A model generated the notes under the pieces. The model did not search any database, had not been told where the DNA came from, and saw only the letters and a program-made list of their open reading frames with translations. Below, piece by piece: positions 15,182 through 22,218 of a stretch of 40,044 nt of DNA. Location of the stretch: positions 1 to 40,044 of the forward strand of contig JAJFUZ010000143.1 of the NCBI GenBank assembly GCA_021372155.1, given 5' to 3'. Source of the stretch: Parachlamydia sp. (GTDB lineage Bacteria; Chlamydiota; Chlamydiia; Chlamydiales; Parachlamydiaceae). The position numbers were made by a program, and so were the translations under genes. The number at the start of each line of letters is the position of its first letter. Positions within the stretch are counted from its first letter, which is position 1.

Positions 15182-16246
15182 TTGCAACTAGCTCTCAAAC
15201 CCCTCGATGCCGTGACCAGTGAAACCACCTGTGTAGAAGAACAGATTGAGCGCATTTTTGCCGGTTTTGCGGTTGAGGCCAAAAAACAGATCCCCGAAAA
15301 TCTCCAGAAGCCTAAAAAACGCGCGATCATTTTGGCTGGTCCCACGGGCTGTGGCAAATCTGCTTTTGCGCTGACCCTGGCGCAGGCGATGGGCGGTGAG
15401 ATCATCTCTGCCGATTCCATGCAGGTCTATCGCGGGATGGATATCGGCACAGCCAAGCCAACTTTGGAAGAGCGCGCCCTCGTTCCCCATCATCTCATCG
15501 ATATCCGGGACACCACGGACAATTTCAATGTAGTCGATTTTTATTTTGAGGCACGTCAGAGCTGCCAAATGGTGACAAGTCGCGACAATGTGCCCATATT
15601 TGCTGGAGGATCTGGCTTTTACATTCATTCGCTCCTTTTTGGTCCTCCCAGCGGTCCCCCCTCAGTGCCAGAACTCAGAAAAGCGCTCGAAGAGGAAATC
15701 GAAAAATTGGGATCGGAGGCACTCTTTGAGAGATTAAGGCAGCTTGATCCTCATTATGCTGCCACGATCACAAAACATGACAAACAGAAGATCGTCAGGG
15801 CACTTGAGATCATGACCTTGACTGGAAAAAAGGTAAGCAAACTTTCCTGGAAGGCGCGCCATAAACCTCAGAATTATGACTTCCGCTGCTGGTTCCTGTA
15901 TCGCCCCAAAGAGCATCTTTATCGGCGTATCGAGAAACGCTGCGAAAAAATGATCCAGGAGGGTTTTTTAGACGAGGTCAAGGCGCTTGCCCAGGCAGGC
16001 ATTCAGCAGAATCCATCTGCTTCGCAGGCTATCGGATATCGGCAGGCTCTGGATTTCTTAGAAACAGAGCAGACGCCAGAAGACTACCGGCGCTTTGTGG
16101 AGCGGTTTAAGCAGGCATCGCGCAATTATGCCAAAAGACAGTTCACCTGGTTTCGGCGGGAGCCGATGTTTCGCTGGCTAGATCTCGATCTGCACGATCC
16201 TGAAGTTGCCATCGACATGATCCGGCAGGATTTCGAATCGCGATAA
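15182..16246 (+). CDS. miaA: tRNA dimethylallyltransferase MiaA
   Basis: MiaA transfers an isopentenyl group to A37 of tRNAs reading UNN codons. The P-loop AGPTGCGKSAFAL is at about residues 52-64 and is followed by GEIISADSMQVYRGMDIGTAKPT. The core continues with HHLIDI, FAGGSGFYIHSLLFG, QKIVRALEIMTLTGK, SQAIGYRQ and NYAKRQFTWFRRE. About 45 residues precede the P-loop with no Met, so translation must begin at a non-ATG codon. TTG 15182 (after AAAGCGAG) is used here; GTG 15212 is the alternative. It follows the STAS gene by 15 nt. The N-terminal extension is unusual for MiaA. Confidence 0.93.
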   Translation: MQLALKPLDAVTSETTCVEEQIERIFAGFAVEAKKQIPENLQKPKKRAIILAGPTGCGKSAFALTLAQAMGGEIISADSMQVYRGMDIGTAKPTLEERALVPHHLIDIRDTTDNFNVVDFYFEARQSCQMVTSRDNVPIFAGGSGFYIHSLLFGPPSGPPSVPELRKALEEEIEKLGSEALFERLRQLDPHYAATITKHDKQKIVRALEIMTLTGKKVSKLSWKARHKPQNYDFRCWFLYRPKEHLYRRIEKRCEKMIQEGFLDEVKALAQAGIQQNPSASQAIGYRQALDFLETEQTPEDYRRFVERFKQASRNYAKRQFTWFRREPMFRWLDLDLHDPEVAIDMIRQDFESR

Positions 16247-16250
16247 AGAA

Positions 16251-16279
16251 TTGCATCAAAAGGCTGGATAGAGTATGAT
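16251..16279 (+). promoter_or_regulatory. promoter of the coiled-coil/HAD/nadD/rsfS group
   Basis: TTGCAT (16251-16256), a 17-nt spacer, and TATGAT (16274-16279) form one of the better housekeeping-type promoters here. Transcription should start near 16286, giving a leader of about 47 nt before ATG 16333. The same TTGCAT -35 recurs at 21539 and at 38286-38291. Confidence 0.55.
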
Positions 16280-16332
16280 CGTCTTTATTAAAATTTTTCT
16301 GAAAACCATTATTTTCAAATCCCAATTCCATC

Positions 16333-18072
16333 ATGAACCTAGGCGAAGAATATCACCCAGCAGCACAAGAATCCACAACAGAGGCTGAGCACAGCATGGA
16401 AGCAATAGTGGAGCTGCCTGCAGAGACATTTGAAGAGACATCTGAAGAGGCACCTGAAGGTGCTCTTGAAGGTACTCCTGAAGTTGCTTCTGTTTCCGCA
16501 TCTGATGAGAATCCGCAGCGTGAAATGAGCTACAAGCAGGCTTTCGAGGCTTTCACTGGAGAGCTTGATAAGCTGCCAGATGCTGAAAGCCGGCTGAACA
16601 GGGCCATTGCCTTCATGGAAGCTGCCCTTTCGCAGGGTGGCACGCCGCATTTCAAAAGTTTCTGGGAAGCGCGCGGAATCTGCGTCGAGTTGTTCAAGCA
16701 GAACATCAACCCTATCTCACGTTCCATCTTGTGGGCAAAATACAGTGACCTCTCTAAGGAAGCAAGAAGGTTGAAAGATCTGCTGGAAGAGCAAAGTGCT
16801 TTCGCTGCCGAGCAGATCGAAATCGCCATCGCAGCTTTGGAAAAAGAGATCGAGAGCAATCCTGAGATACTGGCAAGCACGCCTCTTCTGGAATTTGCCA
16901 TTGTCTGCAAATCGCTGGATAAAAGGCGCAAGTTTTACGCTGAAACGCAGCAGGAGCTGCAGATGCTAAACGCCCACGCGGCGCGCATCAACGCTTTGCG
17001 AAAAGAGTTAATCAAGACAGAAATGCGGATCAAGCTGAAAAACAGATTCTTTCAGCGGCTCTCTTTAGCCGGCGACAAGGTATTTCCCAGACGCAAAGAG
17101 CTTATTAAGGCCATTAGCCAGTATTTTGTTGAGGATGTCGACTCCTTTATTGCTGAAAATTTCAAAGGCCAGGAGATCCATGATTCTCTGTTCTTCCTGC
17201 GCGAAGAGATAAAATCCCTGCAGGGCATGGCCAAGGTTCTGACCCTAAATACGCACGCCTTTTCCCATACAAGAATGCGCTTGAGCCAATGCTGGGACAG
17301 CGTCAAAGAGGTCGAAAAGGAGCGCAAAAAAGTTCGCGTCCAGCAAAAAGCGGCCTTCAAACAGAATTATGATCAGCTCCATAGCCAGATCGAATCCTTT
17401 AAGATTTCTTTCGCCGAAAAGCAGATCCATTTGGCCGAAGCGCAGAAGAAGCTCGATGAGATTGCTGTTGCGATGCGCCAGATTGAGCTGGGGCGCGATG
17501 AAGTCAAGCAATTGAAAGAGGAATTGGGCCAGGCGCGCCAGCCAGTTCTGGAACAGCTCAAAGCGGCTGAAATAGAAAAGCAGCAGCACCTTCAGGAGAA
17601 AGAAAACCAACGCAAAAAGGGCTTTCAAGACCTTCTTCAGCAATGCGAGGAGCTACTTGCATCTGCAGATCAATTTGATTCTGAAAATCTCTTTCAAAAA
17701 CGCGAAGACCTGCTGGCAAAGGTGGGACAGTCGACACTCTCCAAAGTGGAAAAACAGGAGCTTGAGAGAAAGCTGAAGCCTCTGCGCGACCTCATCGCCG
17801 AGAAAAAGGAGCAGGCGCTTCTTGCGCTTTCTGAGGATGATAGGAATCTGCTCCAGCAACTCAAAGATCTTCTCAAGGAAAAAAGAGATCTGCGCCAGGA
17901 AATTAAAGCGCAGATCGAGTTCTATCGCAAGGCTGTCCACGGTTCTGGGCTCGATTTCGAACAATCGATGAATTACAATGCTCAGATGGCGTCAGAAAAG
18001 GAACGCCTGGAGAAAATCAATCAGGGGATTCGCGAGATCGAAACCAAAATCGAAGAGATCGAGAGTGCCTAG
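16333..18072 (+). CDS. long coiled-coil protein of unknown function
   Basis: A 579-residue acidic-to-charged protein that I cannot assign to a functional family. Residues about 15-60 are a low-complexity Glu/Pro/Ala-rich tail with short repeats (EETSEEAPEGALEGTPEVAS). A globular segment follows from about 65 to 160 (SYKQAFEAFTGELDKLPDAESRL). Most of the rest is Lys/Glu/Gln-rich coiled coil, especially about 330-579. No signal peptide or membrane segment is seen, so it is probably cytoplasmic. A long hypothetical protein lies between miaA and the iojap gene in C. trachomatis as well (from memory), so this is likely a conserved chlamydial gene. The next gene starts inside its last codons. Confidence 0.8.
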   Translation: MNLGEEYHPAAQESTTEAEHSMEAIVELPAETFEETSEEAPEGALEGTPEVASVSASDENPQREMSYKQAFEAFTGELDKLPDAESRLNRAIAFMEAALSQGGTPHFKSFWEARGICVELFKQNINPISRSILWAKYSDLSKEARRLKDLLEEQSAFAAEQIEIAIAALEKEIESNPEILASTPLLEFAIVCKSLDKRRKFYAETQQELQMLNAHAARINALRKELIKTEMRIKLKNRFFQRLSLAGDKVFPRRKELIKAISQYFVEDVDSFIAENFKGQEIHDSLFFLREEIKSLQGMAKVLTLNTHAFSHTRMRLSQCWDSVKEVEKERKKVRVQQKAAFKQNYDQLHSQIESFKISFAEKQIHLAEAQKKLDEIAVAMRQIELGRDEVKQLKEELGQARQPVLEQLKAAEIEKQQHLQEKENQRKKGFQDLLQQCEELLASADQFDSENLFQKREDLLAKVGQSTLSKVEKQELERKLKPLRDLIAEKKEQALLALSEDDRNLLQQLKDLLKEKRDLRQEIKAQIEFYRKAVHGSGLDFEQSMNYNAQMASEKERLEKINQGIREIETKIEEIESA

Positions 18073-18712
18073 GCCCATAAGCCTATTTGATCTGGATCAC
18101 ACTCTTTTAACTGAGAACAGCAGTTATCAATTTGGTCTTTTTCGCTACCACCTGAAGGACATTTCCCGAATTTCCCTGGTGTATGCAGTCGGTTGTTATG
18201 GGCTGCATAAAGCTGGACTTCTCTCCATGCACAATTTACATCATCGGATTTTTCAAGCCCTGTTGCTGGGTGCTGCTTTTAATGCGATCGAGGAAAAGGC
18301 GGAACGCTTTGTGAGAGAGCACCTTTCTAAGATGCTATACAGGCCTGCATTCCAGCGTCTTCAAGAAGCCCAATCCAGAGGCCACCACACGGTGATTCTC
18401 TCAAGTTCGCCAGATTTTCTTATCACTCCGATTGCACGCTACTTCCAAGTGGATGAATGGGCAGCCACACCTTATCATATCGATAGTCAGAACCGCTTCA
18501 GCGCTGTGGGGCCTGTTTTATGCGGAGAAGGTAAGAAAAACTATCTAGAGCGTTTATTGCAGCAGGATCACTTTGCGCGCGAGGAGGTTTTCGCCTACTC
18601 AGACAGCCATCTCGATTTGCCTTTGCTGCAGGCTGCCGGACACCCCGTCGCTGTCAATCCCGATAGACGCCTGCGCCTGATAAGCCAGCACCAGGGATGG
18701 GAGATCATATGA
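18065..18712 (+). CDS. HAD-superfamily (SerB-like, subfamily IB) phosphatase
   Basis: A 215-residue haloacid-dehalogenase-type hydrolase of the PSPase-like IB group. Motif I is SLFDLDHTLLTE with the nucleophile and acid/base Asp pair. Motif II is VILSSSPDFLITPIA, with the serine after the hydrophobic strand. Motif III/IV is GEGKKNYLERLL and VFAYSDSHLDLPLLQAAGHPVAVNPDRRLR. An alpha-helical cap occupies about residues 20-95. The substrate is unknown. I chose GTG 18065, which overlaps the upstream stop by 8 nt and leaves VPRPISLFDLD just before motif I. Longer readings would run through the coiled-coil gene. It overlaps nadD by ATGA. Confidence 0.85.
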   Translation: MPRPISLFDLDHTLLTENSSYQFGLFRYHLKDISRISLVYAVGCYGLHKAGLLSMHNLHHRIFQALLLGAAFNAIEEKAERFVREHLSKMLYRPAFQRLQEAQSRGHHTVILSSSPDFLITPIARYFQVDEWAATPYHIDSQNRFSAVGPVLCGEGKKNYLERLLQQDHFAREEVFAYSDSHLDLPLLQAAGHPVAVNPDRRLRLISQHQGWEII

Positions 18713-19341
18713 AAATTGGACTATTTGGGGGCACTTTCGACCCCATTCACTTCGGTCATCTCAATCTTGCAGTCGAGATGCTGGAAAAACGCAGCCTGGA
18801 TGAAATCTGGTTTTGTCCCGCCCGCATCAATCCGCATAAGCAGGAAGAGATTCCCACCACTGCAGTGCACCGCCTGGAAATGGTGAGGCTCGCCATTGAA
18901 GAGCATCCTCGCTTTCGCCTTCTGCCTGTCGAGGTGGCAAGAGAGGGTCCTTCCTATACGTATGATACTGTCCGGTGGCTCGTGGATCAGGAAAAAGATA
19001 AGGCGCATCCTGCCCAATTTTCATTGATCCTGGGAGAAGATGCTCTTCAGGGATTTTATCGTTGGAACCGCGTTCTGGATCTGGTCGAACTTGTGCCTTT
19101 GCTGATCGGCAGCCGCAATAGAGGCCAGAGCGAGCTGGAAGGGTCTCCGGCCGTCCTGGAGGCCATCCACAAAGGGTTGACGCCGACGCGCATCATGGAT
19201 ATTTCCGCGACGGAGGTGCGCCAGCGACTGCAGCAGGGGCTCTATTGCGGCCATCTAGTCCCCAAGGAAGTGCTGGACTATATAAAAAAGCATGAACTAT
19301 ACTTTAATACTAAGTCCCTGGAGAAGAATGAAGCAACCTGA
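18709..19341 (+). CDS. nadD: nicotinate mononucleotide adenylyltransferase NadD
   Basis: NadD makes deamido-NAD from nicotinate mononucleotide and ATP. The nucleotidyltransferase signature is IGLFGGTFDPIHFGHLNLA at the N-terminus, followed by WFCPARINPHKQ, the substrate loop EGPSYTYDTVRWL, and ISATEVRQRL near the C-terminus. Length is 210 residues, typical. ATG 18709 is preferred over ATG 18697 because GGGAG (18699-18703) sits 5 nt upstream and ATGA overlaps the HAD stop. The pairing of nadD with rsfS is widespread in bacteria. The 3' end overlaps rsfS by 14 nt. Confidence 0.94.
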   Translation: MKIGLFGGTFDPIHFGHLNLAVEMLEKRSLDEIWFCPARINPHKQEEIPTTAVHRLEMVRLAIEEHPRFRLLPVEVAREGPSYTYDTVRWLVDQEKDKAHPAQFSLILGEDALQGFYRWNRVLDLVELVPLLIGSRNRGQSELEGSPAVLEAIHKGLTPTRIMDISATEVRQRLQQGLYCGHLVPKEVLDYIKKHELYFNTKSLEKNEAT

Positions 19342-19696
19342 TCAAGCTATTTTAAATACAATCGCCCAAGCCATTTTTGACAAGAAGGGGTTTAATATCC
19401 TGGTTCTGGATGTGCGCAAAGTAAGCTCGATGGCCGACTATTTCATCATCGCTGAAGGAAATGTCGACAAGCATGTCAGAGCGATATCCAAGGGAATCAT
19501 CGATGTGACCGATGCCATCAAGGTTCCGGTCTGGAACGTCGAAGGAGACAAGAGCGCCGACTGGGTCGTCGTCGATTATGGCGATATTGTGGTCCACCTT
19601 TTCATTCCTGAGTTGAGGGAGAGATATGCCCTGGAAGAGCTTTGGAAAGGGGCAGAGATCGTCGATGTGGCAATTGATATCAAGCCTACAGTGTAA
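19328..19696 (+). CDS. rsfS: ribosomal silencing factor RsfS (iojap)
   Basis: RsfS binds ribosomal protein uL14 and blocks 30S-50S joining when nutrients are scarce. The 122-residue protein shows the family pattern: DQAILNTIAQAIFDKKGFNILVLDV, SSMADYFIIAEGNVDKHVRAI, VEGDKSADWVVVDYGDIVVHLF and RERYALEELWKGAE. I chose ATG 19328, which has GGAG 4 nt upstream, instead of an earlier in-frame codon inside nadD. The nadD-rsfS order is conserved. Confidence 0.95.
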   Translation: MKQPDQAILNTIAQAIFDKKGFNILVLDVRKVSSMADYFIIAEGNVDKHVRAISKGIIDVTDAIKVPVWNVEGDKSADWVVVDYGDIVVHLFIPELRERYALEELWKGAEIVDVAIDIKPTV

Positions 19697-19709
19697 ATTA
19701 AGGGTCTAA

Positions 19710-20951
19710 ATGCAGAAAAAACGCATTGTCATTACAGGAATGGGAGTCGTATCGAGTTTAGGATGCGAGGTGGACGCCTTCTATCACAATCTTCTCGAGG
19801 GTAAAAGCGGCATTTCCACAATCACAGAATTTCCAGTCGACGATTATTCCACAAAATTTGCCGGAGTGATCCACGATTTTGATGTGGGCGAGTATCTGGA
19901 TAAAAAACAGGCGCGCCGCGTCGACAAGTTTATCTCCTATACCATGGTGGCAGGCAAAAAAGCCCTCGCCTCAGCTGGCCTTTCCTCTGATAAGATTGAG
20001 GGCCTTAACAAAGAACGTTGCGGTGTCCTCATTGGTTCTGGAATGGGAGGGATGACCGTCTATGCCGATGGCGTTCAAACTCTGTTGGAAAAGGGAGCCC
20101 GCCGTGTGACACCCTTCTTCGTGCCCTTTATTCTGACGAATATGGCTGGCGGACTCTTGGCTATGGATTTTGGCTTCATGGGTCCTAATTATTCGATTTC
20201 AACGGCCTGTGCCACCTCAAACAACGCCATCATCGCTGCGGCGAGCCATATCCGCAATGGCGATGCTGATTTCATGGTGTGCGGCGGAGTCGAAGCGCCC
20301 ATTCTGCCAATCGGGTTAGCCGGCTTTTGCGCCTGCAAGGCCCTGTCTCAGCGCAATGACGCCCCACAAAAAGCCTCTCGGCCTTGGGACCGCGATCGCG
20401 ATGGCTTTGTGATGGGCGAGGGCGCGGGTATCATCATCCTCGAAACGCTCGAGCATGCCACGAAACGCGGAGCGCCTATCCTGGCCGAATATCTGGGCGG
20501 CGGCATCTCCTGCGATGCCTACCATATGACAGAGCCAAGACCTGATGGTGCTGGCGTTGCCCTCTGCGTGCGCAATGCCCTTAAGGACGCTGGGATCAGT
20601 CCCGAGTCGGTCGACTATATCAATGCCCACGCCACCTCCACGCCTGCCGGTGACATGGCAGAAGTAGGAGCCTTAAAGACAATCTTTTCAAACAGGAACC
20701 GCATCGCCCTGAATGCGACCAAATCGATGATCGGCCATGCTCTCGGAGCCGCCGGCGGTATCGAAGCCGTGGCTACAATCAAGGCGATCACTGATCGCAA
20801 AATCCATCCCACCATCAATCTGGACAATCCAGAACCAGGCCTGGATTTCCATGTTCCCACCCATGCAGAAGAGCGAGAAACCAAAGTTGCCATTTCCAAC
20901 TCATTTGGCTTCGGCGGCCACAATGCGACGATTGTTTTAGGAAAGTTCTGA
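19710..20951 (+). CDS. fabF: 3-oxoacyl-ACP synthase II (FabF)
   Basis: A condensing enzyme that elongates fatty acyl-ACP with malonyl-ACP. The thiolase fold is visible from RIVITGMGVVSSLG. The catalytic triad is Cys167 in SISTACATSNNAI, His307 in NAHATSTPAGD and His343 in SMIGHALGAAGG, with the conserved Lys338. The C-terminal NSFGFGGHNATIVLG loop contains the gatekeeper Phe. The 413-residue length is normal. It starts 13 nt after rsfS. The leader contains AAGGGTCTAA, related to the CAATCAGGGTCT repeats described near 34947. Its stop overlaps the Nudix start by one base (TGATG). Confidence 0.96.
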   Translation: MQKKRIVITGMGVVSSLGCEVDAFYHNLLEGKSGISTITEFPVDDYSTKFAGVIHDFDVGEYLDKKQARRVDKFISYTMVAGKKALASAGLSSDKIEGLNKERCGVLIGSGMGGMTVYADGVQTLLEKGARRVTPFFVPFILTNMAGGLLAMDFGFMGPNYSISTACATSNNAIIAAASHIRNGDADFMVCGGVEAPILPIGLAGFCACKALSQRNDAPQKASRPWDRDRDGFVMGEGAGIIILETLEHATKRGAPILAEYLGGGISCDAYHMTEPRPDGAGVALCVRNALKDAGISPESVDYINAHATSTPAGDMAEVGALKTIFSNRNRIALNATKSMIGHALGAAGGIEAVATIKAITDRKIHPTINLDNPEPGLDFHVPTHAEERETKVAISNSFGFGGHNATIVLGKF

Positions 20952-21382
20952 TGCAGCCTAAGCGGGAGACCTGCTACGGCGTCATTCCGCTCAGGAGCCA
21001 TGAAGGGCAGTGGCAGGTTCTTCTGATCCAGCATCGCAAGGGCAATTACTGGGCCTTTCCCAAAGGCCATGCCGAAGCCGATGAAACTTCCCAACGTGCG
21101 GCTGAGAGAGAATTGCATGAGGAAACAGGCCTGCGCGTGAAAAGATGGATGATTTCTGAGACTTTACGGGAAGCCTATTCCTTCATGCGTGGCAACCAGC
21201 CTGTCGACAAAGAAGTCCACTATTTTATAGCGGAAGTTGAGGGAGAGGTCTCTCTGCAATCCAGCGAAATTGTTTCCAGTCGTTGGGCTGCCCTCTCGGA
21301 AGCACCCGAGATCATCACTTACCAAGATAGCCGCGTCGTTTGTCGCAAAGCTATCGAATTAATTTCAAATGTTGATTTATGA
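20951..21382 (+). CDS. Nudix hydrolase
   Basis: A 143-residue Nudix protein. The Nudix box is complete, GHAEADETSQRAAERELHEETGL, fitting Gx5Ex7REUxEExGU with the metal-binding glutamates. Upstream YGVIPLRSHEGQWQVLLIQHRKGNYWAFPKG is typical of bis(5'-nucleosyl)-tetraphosphatase-type or MutT-type members. The nucleotide substrate cannot be read from sequence. It is coupled to fabF through TGATG. From memory, C. trachomatis also has a mutT-like gene after fabF. Confidence 0.9.
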   Translation: MQPKRETCYGVIPLRSHEGQWQVLLIQHRKGNYWAFPKGHAEADETSQRAAERELHEETGLRVKRWMISETLREAYSFMRGNQPVDKEVHYFIAEVEGEVSLQSSEIVSSRWAALSEAPEIITYQDSRVVCRKAIELISNVDL

Positions 21383-21538
21383 ATTCTATGGCTGTTTTTG
21401 ATCATACACTCAAAGGCGAATAGATATTCCTTAAATAGATTCCTTAAGCATTTACAAAACTAATCAATAGTTGTTAATCTCCGTAATCTCAAACTCAGCA
21501 AAAGCAAAATCTCCTAGCAACGGTCTCAAACTGCCACT

Positions 21539-21566
21539 TTGCATTAATCATAAAATATTTTATATA
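21539..21566 (+). promoter_or_regulatory. promoter of the HdeD-like gene
   Basis: TTGCAT (21539-21544), 16-nt spacer, TATATA (21561-21566), in an AT-rich 222-nt gap. A strong GAGGAG ribosome site (21593-21598) lies 6 nt before ATG 21605. The remainder of the gap (21383-21538) shows nothing I can name. Confidence 0.5.
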
Positions 21567-21604
21567 TTGCCTCAGCGTTAACATATCCAACATGAGGAGA
21601 ATTT

Positions 21605-22174
21605 ATGGGCTTTCCAAGCGAGCCTGGGTTGATCCACAACTTTGGTGGGATCAAAGGCATTCGTGAAAAGTGGATCGGATTTCTGATCCTTGGCGTTATC
21701 TTAAGTCTTTTGGGACTGTTTGTGATCAATCACGCTGTTACGGCGACGGTCTTTTCGGTATTCTTGTTTGGGACGATACTCATTGCAGGCGGAATCATCC
21801 AGATTATCCAGTCTTTTTGGGCGGAAAAGTGGAGCGGAGTCTTCTTTTCGCTGATGATTGGCTTGCTCTATCTGGTTACTGGTTTTCTGTGCGTGGCAAA
21901 GCCAGGCTTGTCGGCGCTCAGTTTGACACTATTTATTGCTGCATTCTGCTTCGTGGCCGGTCTGTTCCGCATGATTGCGGCTCTCTGGTACCGCTTTGAT
22001 CAATGGGGCTGGGTCTTTTTCAACGGCCTCGTCACATTTATCTTAGGGTGGCTGATCTTTTCCGAGTGGCCCGTTTCAGGCCTTTGGGTCATCGGTCTCT
22101 TCATCGGGATCGACATGCTCATGGCTGGAATCACCTGGGTGCTTCTTTCCTTGAAAGCGCGCATCAGCGCATAA
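21605..22174 (+). CDS. HdeD-family integral membrane protein
   Basis: A 189-residue protein with about six transmembrane helices, matching the HdeD/DUF308 pattern of repeated helix pairs each ending in Gly-rich turns. Examples are GFLILGVILSLLGLFVI, TVFLFG-type segments around FSVFLFGTILIAGGIIQII, and GLFIGIDMLMAGITWVLLSL. E. coli HdeD contributes to acid resistance at high density. The role here is unknown but could be envelope stress. It is monocistronic with its own promoter, a good ribosome site and a terminator hairpin. It converges on the chemoreceptor gene. Confidence 0.85.
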   Translation: MGFPSEPGLIHNFGGIKGIREKWIGFLILGVILSLLGLFVINHAVTATVFSVFLFGTILIAGGIIQIIQSFWAEKWSGVFFSLMIGLLYLVTGFLCVAKPGLSALSLTLFIAAFCFVAGLFRMIAALWYRFDQWGWVFFNGLVTFILGWLIFSEWPVSGLWVIGLFIGIDMLMAGITWVLLSLKARISA

Positions 22175-22183
22175 ATTCATGAG

Positions 22184-22218
22184 ACGGTCGAGGGCCTTGA
22201 GTGCCCTCGATCGTTATT
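22184..22218. terminator. intrinsic terminator between hdeD-like and chemoreceptor genes
   Basis: A 12-bp stem (22184-22195 with 22203-22214, one G-U pair) encloses a 7-nt loop and is followed by TATTTT on the plus strand. It sits between two convergent stops, so it could serve both. It is clearer for the plus-strand gene. Confidence 0.75.

Noticed and set aside
17978-18064. Longer start for the HAD phosphatase
   Set aside because: The extra residues are a frame-shifted reading of the coiled-coil gene. GTG 18065 gives a normal distance to motif I.
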